Shown here: in pieces, positions 59,139-64,000 of the stretch
Layout of the letters: every line of letters starts with the position of its first letter
Numbering within the stretch: the stretch's first letter is position 1
From: Deltaproteobacteria bacterium
GTDB taxonomy: Bacteria; Desulfobacterota; Binatia; UTPRO1
Length of the DNA stretch: 64,000 nucleotides
Direction: 5' to 3'
Assembly (NCBI GenBank): GCA_029262315.1
Contig: JAJCZP010000108.1
Span: 24,666 to 88,665 of the forward strand
Notes under the pieces: model-generated
What the model saw: only the letters and a program-made list of their open reading frames with translations
What the model was told of the DNA's origin: nothing
Databases searched by the model: none
Position numbers and translations under genes: made by a program

Positions 59139-59154
59139 TGGCAGCGGATTTGCT
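59139..59154 (+). promoter_or_regulatory. Sigma-54 promoter for the GAF histidine kinase
   Basis: TGGCAG-CGGAT-TTGCT, nearly consensus and sharing TGGCAG and TTGCT with the promoter at 48129. The expected start point near 59165 gives a 22-base leader to the ATG at 59187. No TTCNC site is seen upstream; the hairpin at 59026 is about 125 bp away. Confidence 0.65.
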
Positions 59155-59186
59155 TTTCTAGCGGCAGACGCTGGTTGTTCGAGACA

Positions 59187-60719
59187 ATGCCGAACTCATT
59201 TCCCATGACAGATGACATTGCCGCGGTTGCGCGCCGCGTCGTGCGCCGCACACGGTATCAGTTGCCGAGTGCACTTCGCGTTGCGTGTATCCAGGTGCTG
59301 GTGGTCGGGACGCTTCTGGCGCCGAGCCTTGTGGTGTACATCGCCGCCGACGGGATGCTCCCCGCCGAGATGGTGGCGGGGCGCGCCCTGGTCGTGGCGG
59401 CACTTCTGGTGCTGGCCGCGTTCGTGTTTCCCGGTGTGCGACAGGCGGCCTACGAGCGCTTGGACCGGGCGATCTTTCCGGAGCGGAGCGGTCGTCGCCG
59501 CGCGCTTGGAACCGCCATCCGTGACGTGGCCGCTCTCCTCGATGTGCAGATTTTGGCGCAGACGCTTCGGCAGCGCTTGCACGAAGCGCTCGACGTCGAC
59601 GCGGTCGGCTTGTGGCTTCGCGACGACGCGAGTGGCTCCTATCGTCTGGCCGATGGATCCGGGTCGGAGACGCACGGAGCGATCATCGCCATGCCCGACG
59701 TTTCCGTCATCGATGCGTGGGTGGCAGACGCGGGTGGCAGCCCCCGCTTCGTCCGGTGCGCGGGGGATGGTGGGGATCGTCTTGACCAGGCCTTCCGTCG
59801 CCTCGGTGGACGGATCTGTTTTCCGCTACAGACCGAGACGGGCCCGCTCGGTGTGCTCGTGATCGGTCCACGTCGGGCCGACAAGCCGTACGCACGCGAT
59901 CACATCGAGCTCCTGTCGGTGCTCGCCAACCAGGTGGCGATGGCGATCGACAACACGCGATTGCATCAAGAACTCGACGCGTCGAATCTCAAGCTCTCCG
60001 AGTCGCGCCAGATGCTCCAGCGGGCGAGCCAACTGACGACGGTCGGGACGCTCGCGGCGGGTCTGGTCCACGAGATCCGCAATCCCCTTGCTGCCGTGCA
60101 GACGTTCCTGCAGGTGCTGCCCGATCGATTGACCGATCCCGAGATCACGGTCGACTTCCGGAAGGTTGCCCTCGGCGAGGTCCAGCGTGTTTCGAAGCTT
60201 CTCACTGAGCTGTTGCACGTGGCTAGGAAGCAAACGGTGACGTTCCAGCCGACGCCGCTCGACGATGTCGTTGAGCAGGTGGTGCGGCTCCTCCGCGTTG
60301 CTGCCGAGCGTCGTCACGTCGAGCTGCGGCGCGTCGGCGACGCTCTTCCCCGCGCGCAGGCGGATCCGGCTCGATTGAAGCAAGCGCTGCTCAATCTCGT
60401 CTTGAACGCCATCGAGGCGTCGACACCGGGCACGACCGTGACGATCGGGACGCGAACCGACGTCGATGCGACCGGTGCGAAGCTCGCCGAGTTCGCGGTG
60501 CGGGATTCCGGGCCCGGCGTGCCCGCCGACCGCCATGAGGTGATCTTCGAGCCGTTCTCCACGACCAAGGAATCCGGCACTGGGCTCGGGCTCTCCGTGA
60601 CCCGTCAGATCGTCAACGAACACGGGGGGCGCATTCACGTCCAGAGCGAAGAAGGGCTCGGCGCGACGTTCACCGTGCGGGTGCCACTCGAACAGCCCGC
60701 GGCGCCCAGTGTACACTGA
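59187..60719 (+). CDS. GAF sensor histidine kinase, NtrB-like transmitter
   Basis: 510 residues. Two membrane segments (about 32-53 and 65-81) are followed by a GAF domain (about 118-258), a coiled coil, HisKA with His295 (GLVHEIRNPLAAV) and an HATPase (NLVLNAIEAS, DSGPGVP, GTGLGLSV). The transmitter type is the one that phosphorylates NtrC-class activators of sigma-54 promoters. Its own gene has such a promoter, so it could form a feedback loop with the missing activator; that link is inference. An ATG six codons later is an alternative start; the longer upstream frame crosses the promoter and is rejected. Confidence 0.88.
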   Translation: MPNSFPMTDDIAAVARRVVRRTRYQLPSALRVACIQVLVVGTLLAPSLVVYIAADGMLPAEMVAGRALVVAALLVLAAFVFPGVRQAAYERLDRAIFPERSGRRRALGTAIRDVAALLDVQILAQTLRQRLHEALDVDAVGLWLRDDASGSYRLADGSGSETHGAIIAMPDVSVIDAWVADAGGSPRFVRCAGDGGDRLDQAFRRLGGRICFPLQTETGPLGVLVIGPRRADKPYARDHIELLSVLANQVAMAIDNTRLHQELDASNLKLSESRQMLQRASQLTTVGTLAAGLVHEIRNPLAAVQTFLQVLPDRLTDPEITVDFRKVALGEVQRVSKLLTELLHVARKQTVTFQPTPLDDVVEQVVRLLRVAAERRHVELRRVGDALPRAQADPARLKQALLNLVLNAIEASTPGTTVTIGTRTDVDATGAKLAEFAVRDSGPGVPADRHEVIFEPFSTTKESGTGLGLSVTRQIVNEHGGRIHVQSEEGLGATFTVRVPLEQPAAPSVH

Positions 60720-60727
60720 GCGCCGCT

Positions 60728-60740
60728 CGGGAGTTTCCCG
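60728..60740. terminator. Short hairpin between convergent genes
   Basis: CGGGA-GTT-TCCCG, with a further CGC/GCG match outside, in the 58-bp gap between the kinase and the ferritin-like gene. There is no U-tract on either strand, so termination is only a guess. Confidence 0.25.
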
Positions 60741-60777
60741 GCGTACCGCACGACTGAATGTTGGGTCCCCAGCGTGT

Positions 60778-61851
60778 CTATCTGGCTATCGCTGCGACTT
60801 GGACGATCTCCTGGTGTCGATGATCGAACTCGGTGGCCACCTCTTCGTCGTGTGCGGACACGGCTTCGAGGTCGGCATCCTGGAAGCCGAGGATGCCCAT
60901 GTCGGCGTACGCCTTCTGGATACGCGGGCCGAACAGGCCGATGTCCTTCATGGTTGGGACGATGCGCGTGAACAGCAGGCTTCGGAACGTACGCAGCGTT
61001 TCGGAATGCTCGGTGATCGCGGCGCATTCATCGACGGGTAGCCCGAGCGTCTCCCAGACTTCCTCGGCTTTGAAGCGGTCGCGGAGGAGGTAGCATGCGT
61101 CGACGGCGAATTCCTCGCGTTCGTCGCGCTCCTTGTCGCTCAGTTCCGGATAGTAGTCGCGCAGTGCGAGCCGTCCGAAGGCGACGTGCCGTGCCTCGTC
61201 TTGCATGACGTAGGCGTTCACCGAAGCGGCGAGTTGGTTCTGCGCCTGATCACGGATCAATCCGAAGGCGGCAAGCGCGACGCCTTCGATCAGGACCTGC
61301 ATGCCGAGATAGGTCATGTCCCATCGCGAATCGCTCAGCACGTCGTCGAGGAGCGCTTTCAGCGGCGGGTTGATCGGATAGGTGAGATCGAACTTCTCGT
61401 GGAGTAGTCGCGAGAAGGCTTCGACGTGGCGCGCCTCGTCGACGACCTGCGTTGCCGCGTAGAACTTGGCGTCCATCTGCGGCACCTGCTGCACGATCTT
61501 CCCAGTGCAGATCAGCGCGCCCTGCTCGCCATGCATGAACTGCGATGTTTGCCACGCCTGGAAATGTCGGCGGACGTTCGCGCGCTCTTGGGTCGTCAGG
61601 CGATCCCAGATGGGGGTGCCGAAGATCGGGATGATTTCGTCGGGCAGGCCCTCGGGATTCTCCGGGTCGAGATCCTGGGACCAGTCGATACGCTCCTGCG
61701 CGTTCCACTGCATCTTCTTTCCCTTTTCATAGAGGTTCAGGAGTTTGGTGCGGCCGTCCTCGTACTCCCAGGGAAAGGTCGTGTCGAAGCTCTGCGGAAC
61801 GTGCCACGCGGGCGCGTCGGCAGGACGGGCGAACTTCTCGATCGTGGACAT
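60778..61851 (-). CDS. Ferritin-like diiron protein (AurF/R2-like oxygenase fold)
   Basis: 357 residues from an ATG with AAGGAGG upstream. Two diiron half-sites are visible, each a Glu on one helix and EARH on the next: HGEQGAL ... VVDEARHVEAF (about 107-145) and VLIEGVAL ... MQDEARHVAFG (about 200-235). This is the R2-like ferritin fold used by ribonucleotide-reductase-like oxidases and N-oxygenases such as AurF. The substrate is unknown. It is downstream of a TetR gene by 20 bp, presumably in one operon and under its control. Confidence 0.85.
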   Translation of the reverse strand: MSTIEKFARPADAPAWHVPQSFDTTFPWEYEDGRTKLLNLYEKGKKMQWNAQERIDWSQDLDPENPEGLPDEIIPIFGTPIWDRLTTQERANVRRHFQAWQTSQFMHGEQGALICTGKIVQQVPQMDAKFYAATQVVDEARHVEAFSRLLHEKFDLTYPINPPLKALLDDVLSDSRWDMTYLGMQVLIEGVALAAFGLIRDQAQNQLAASVNAYVMQDEARHVAFGRLALRDYYPELSDKERDEREEFAVDACYLLRDRFKAEEVWETLGLPVDECAAITEHSETLRTFRSLLFTRIVPTMKDIGLFGPRIQKAYADMGILGFQDADLEAVSAHDEEVATEFDHRHQEIVQVAAIAR

Positions 61852-61871
61852 GATGGGGCCTCCTTGTGTGA

Positions 61872-62489
61872 TCAGCGCCGCCGGGGTGAGGGCGGCTTGA
61901 GCAATCCCTGGGTGAGGAGTTGACTGACGTGTTCGAGGGCTTCGCTGGCGGTGAGTCCGGTTTCGGCGAGAACGCGTGGGTCTTGAATCCTGCTGACAGC
62001 TGCGTCGAGTACCTCGGCGGTTATCCGCGCGTTGAGCGCGTGAAACGCGCCATCGGCGATGCCGGCCTCGATGAGAGTTCGAAGATGACCGATGGTCGTC
62101 CGCTGGAATTCCGCCAGCAGTTGCCGCGCGGGTGTGTAGGCAGACACTTCCGCAAGGTACGGCGTGCCGACGTCCCGAACGCTCTCGATTGCGCCGGCGA
62201 TATAGCCAATCAATCGATTGGCGGGATCGGTCTCGCGCGCGGCGCATGCCAGCGCGTTCGTCTGTACTCGGGTCAGGAAGTGCTCCTCGAGGGTCAAGAA
62301 AAGCTCCTCTTTGCTTGGTGCGAGCGCGTAGAGGGTCGAACGCGAACAACTCAGTCGGTTCGCGAGGTCGCCAACCGTGAGACCGCCAAACCCTTCGCTG
62401 AGAACGATTGCTTCCAGGGCGTCGAGCAGTTCCTCTTGGCGGGCCGAACGCCGGCGCGGGCGGGCGAGTGTTTGATCGTTGATAAGCAT
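61872..62489 (-). CDS. TetR-family regulator
   Basis: 205 residues. The N-terminal helix-turn-helix (about 17-65: LDALEAIVLSEGFGGLTVGDLA, SRSTLYALAPSKEELF) is typical; the C-terminal 130 residues form the variable ligand-binding dimer domain. It probably represses its own operon, including the ferritin-like gene. An inverted repeat just before its start codon is a good operator candidate. Confidence 0.92.
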   Translation of the reverse strand: MLINDQTLARPRRRSARQEELLDALEAIVLSEGFGGLTVGDLANRLSCSRSTLYALAPSKEELFLTLEEHFLTRVQTNALACAARETDPANRLIGYIAGAIESVRDVGTPYLAEVSAYTPARQLLAEFQRTTIGHLRTLIEAGIADGAFHALNARITAEVLDAAVSRIQDPRVLAETGLTASEALEHVSQLLTQGLLKPPSPRRR

Positions 62490-62494
62490 TAGCA

Positions 62495-62530
62495 GTACCA
62501 GAGTCCGGGGTTAAGTACACTTCCTGGTAC
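62495..62530. promoter_or_regulatory. Candidate TetR operator
   Basis: GTACCAG (62495-62501) and CTGGTAC (62524-62530) form a perfect 7-bp inverted repeat with a 22-bp spacer, 6 bp upstream of the tetR start codon. A further GTAC half-copy follows at 62532. Position suits autorepression. Confidence 0.4.
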
Positions 62531-62610
62531 AGTACGTCACTGCCGAATTGCGGTCCCTTCGCGGAACTTCCTGGCTCCGATGTCGGGACCTCGCGCGCGA
62601 GGTCCACGCT

Positions 62611-63978
62611 TCAGAGGGCGGCGGCTGCCTCGCGGGCGGCGCGCTCGCCTGACTCGACCGCGCCCTCCATATACCCGGTCCATTCGAGCGCGGTCTCGGT
62701 TCCAGCCCAATGCAGCCGGCTGATCGGTCTCCGCAGCGCTGGGCCAAGGGACGTGAGGGTTCCCGGTGCCATCACGCCCACTGGACATCCCCCTGCCCAC
62801 GGGTCGACCGACCAATCCTTCTCGACATACTCGATCGGTCGCGCGGCTTCGGGGCCGAAGAAGCGCGCGTAGGCGGCGAGGACGGCGGCGCGTCGTTCTT
62901 CCGGATCGCGCCCGCTCCAGAGTCGCGCGGCCCGGCCGACAATGAAGCCGAGCAGCCCGGGTTGGAGATCGTCGTGACTGGTGTTGTCGAACACGACGGT
63001 GATTGGATCGCCGTCGCAAGCTGCCTCGCCGGAATAGCCCTGCTCGCGCCAGAACGGTCGCTCGTACAGCGCGTGGCACTTTATGGTAGCGCCCATGGGC
63101 ACCCGTTGGGTGAGCTGATCGCGGAGTGCCGGCATCGGCGGGTCATAGGTGATGCGCCCCGCAAGCATCGGTGGAATCGCGACGATGGCGCGGCGCCCGA
63201 CCCAGGTGCGTCTATGCGCCTGGCCATTGGTGCGGCCCTCGGTTTCGACCACGACGCCCTCTGGCGAGTGCCGAATCGCGCGCACGGGTGCGCCAAGCGC
63301 GACGCGGTCGCCGAGCTCGGCGGCGAGATGCAGCGCCACCGTCTGTGCGCCTTCGACGAATCGATCCTGCTGCGCACAGTCCTTGATTCCCACCAGCTTC
63401 ATGAACCCGCCGCCCGCGTGGAGATAGGCCAGGAAGTACAAGAGTGAGATCTCGCTGGCCTCGGCGCCGAAGACCACGCGTGTCCCGACATCGAGGACTC
63501 CGCGGATGTCGCGGCTCGGCATCCGGCGCCGGCGCCAGGTGTCCAGCGTGACGGCATCGAGGCCCGCCGCGCGTGCGGCGTTCCAGGGGTCGGCGAGCGG
63601 TACCTGTTTCATCTTGCGATCGAGGTACTTGAGCGCCCACTGCATGAGCGCGAGCTTGTGCGGGGCGAGCGACGGGATCTCTCCTTGATACGTGGAAAGG
63701 CGGCCACCGAGTTCGAGGACTTTCCGGCCCTCGTGAAACGTCGGGAAGGTTGCAATGCCGAGCTCGGAGACCAGCGCCTGCATACGGAGCTGTGTCGGGC
63801 CGATCCATTGCCCGCCGAGATCGATGACACCGCTCTCGGTACGCTGGCTGAACGTCCGTCCGCCGACACGATCGCGCGCCTCCAGGACGACGACCGATGC
63901 CCCGGCGCGCCGGAGCGTCCGTGCCGCGGACAGCCCCGCGAGGCCGGCCCCGATGATGACGACGTCGGCGTCAGCCAT
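62611..63978 (-). CDS. FAD-dependent amine oxidase (monoamine-oxidase family)
   Basis: 455 residues. The N-terminal FAD dinucleotide motif is IIGAGLAGLSAARTLRRAG, followed by GGRT (about 43-46). GGQWIGP, typical of MAO-like enzymes, is near residue 57, and the C-terminal FAD segment is HWAGTETALEWTGYMEGA. No signal peptide. It would oxidise a primary or secondary amine or a polyamine, or desaturate a related substrate. It runs in the same direction as tetR but ends 121 bp before it. Confidence 0.92.
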   Translation of the reverse strand: MADADVVIIGAGLAGLSAARTLRRAGASVVVLEARDRVGGRTFSQRTESGVIDLGGQWIGPTQLRMQALVSELGIATFPTFHEGRKVLELGGRLSTYQGEIPSLAPHKLALMQWALKYLDRKMKQVPLADPWNAARAAGLDAVTLDTWRRRRMPSRDIRGVLDVGTRVVFGAEASEISLLYFLAYLHAGGGFMKLVGIKDCAQQDRFVEGAQTVALHLAAELGDRVALGAPVRAIRHSPEGVVVETEGRTNGQAHRRTWVGRRAIVAIPPMLAGRITYDPPMPALRDQLTQRVPMGATIKCHALYERPFWREQGYSGEAACDGDPITVVFDNTSHDDLQPGLLGFIVGRAARLWSGRDPEERRAAVLAAYARFFGPEAARPIEYVEKDWSVDPWAGGCPVGVMAPGTLTSLGPALRRPISRLHWAGTETALEWTGYMEGAVESGERAAREAAAAL

Positions 63979-64000
63979 GGTGTACCTCGAACACGGTGGG

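Noticed and set aside
60728..60740. Strong bidirectional terminator after the GAF kinase gene
   Set aside because: The stem is only five pairs and no T-run follows; listed only as a weak feature.

Overview
The window is 64 kb of dense, high-GC bacterial DNA with Gram-negative features: an outer-membrane porin-cytochrome conduit, periplasmic and lipoprotein multiheme cytochromes, Na+-NQR and ApbE. The mixture of DUF1329, WS/DGAT acyltransferases, multiheme cytochromes, PFOR and many CBS, USP and hemerythrin proteins suggests an uncultured delta-proteobacterial, Myxococcota-like or Binatota-like lineage. That placement is inference; there is no rRNA or marker gene here. I saw no tRNA, rRNA, CRISPR array, insertion sequence or phage gene, and no gene-free stretch longer than 300 bp.

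Layout. 1-4.3 kb: a zinc-ribbon/TPR protein (cut by the window edge), a SAM methyltransferase, a DUF1329 protein and an enoyl-CoA hydratase. 5-10.6 kb: a likely extracellular-electron-transfer set, with an MtrB/PioB-like barrel, a decaheme MtrA-like cytochrome, a nonaheme lipoprotein, a NapC/CymA-like tetraheme protein and a monoheme cytochrome. 10.7-18.6 kb: an AspA/AstE-type hydrolase with a GCS2-type ligase, then divergently a CBS protein, a glycosidase, a ROK-type protein and a phosphomannose isomerase. 18.7-29.8 kb: an HhH protein, CBS proteins, two WS/DGAT enzymes (one fused to CBS domains), an SDR, a hemerythrin, a sensor kinase with a receiver lacking the usual Asp, an SCP2-like protein and a tetraheme cytochrome. 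29.8-39.9 kb: one roughly 10-kb operon holding a coiled-coil protein, a P2-type ATPase, a fused nqrA-nqrB gene, nqrCDEF, nqrM, a CBS protein and apbE. 40-48 kb: lactate dehydrogenase, glutamate dehydrogenase, an antiporter, USP, ferredoxin-NADP reductase, an APH-kinase fusion, HPF and a BON protein. 48-57 kb: USP, PFOR, a PyrD-like protein, trehalose synthase TreT, an FAD/NAD oxidoreductase and a PPi-type phosphofructokinase. 57-64 kb: an orphan, a hemerythrin, an Smr protein, a sensor kinase, a ferritin-like protein with a TetR regulator, and an amine oxidase.

The main observation is regulatory. Ten near-consensus sigma-54 (-24/-12) promoters lie in front of most operons between 4.4 and 60.7 kb. 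Seven of the ten have, usually 60-130 bp upstream, a shared inverted repeat of the form TTCNC-N6-GNGAA (exact or with one mismatch), and an eighth, outward-facing promoter shares one of these sites. I read this as one regulon driven by a sigma-54 enhancer-binding protein that is not encoded in the window.

The genes under these promoters resemble in content the mycobacterial DosR dormancy regulon: USPs, CBS proteins, WS/DGAT, a P2-type ATPase, an APH-ATPase fusion, HPF, phosphofructokinase and trehalose synthesis. Here they come with sodium-pumping NQR, PFOR and hemerythrins. The inferred job is low-oxygen or low-energy survival: PPi-dependent glycolysis, pyruvate to reduced ferredoxin, sodium-motive force, carbon stored as neutral lipid and trehalose, and ribosome hibernation. 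All promoter and site calls were made by eye and need a motif scan and transcript-end mapping.
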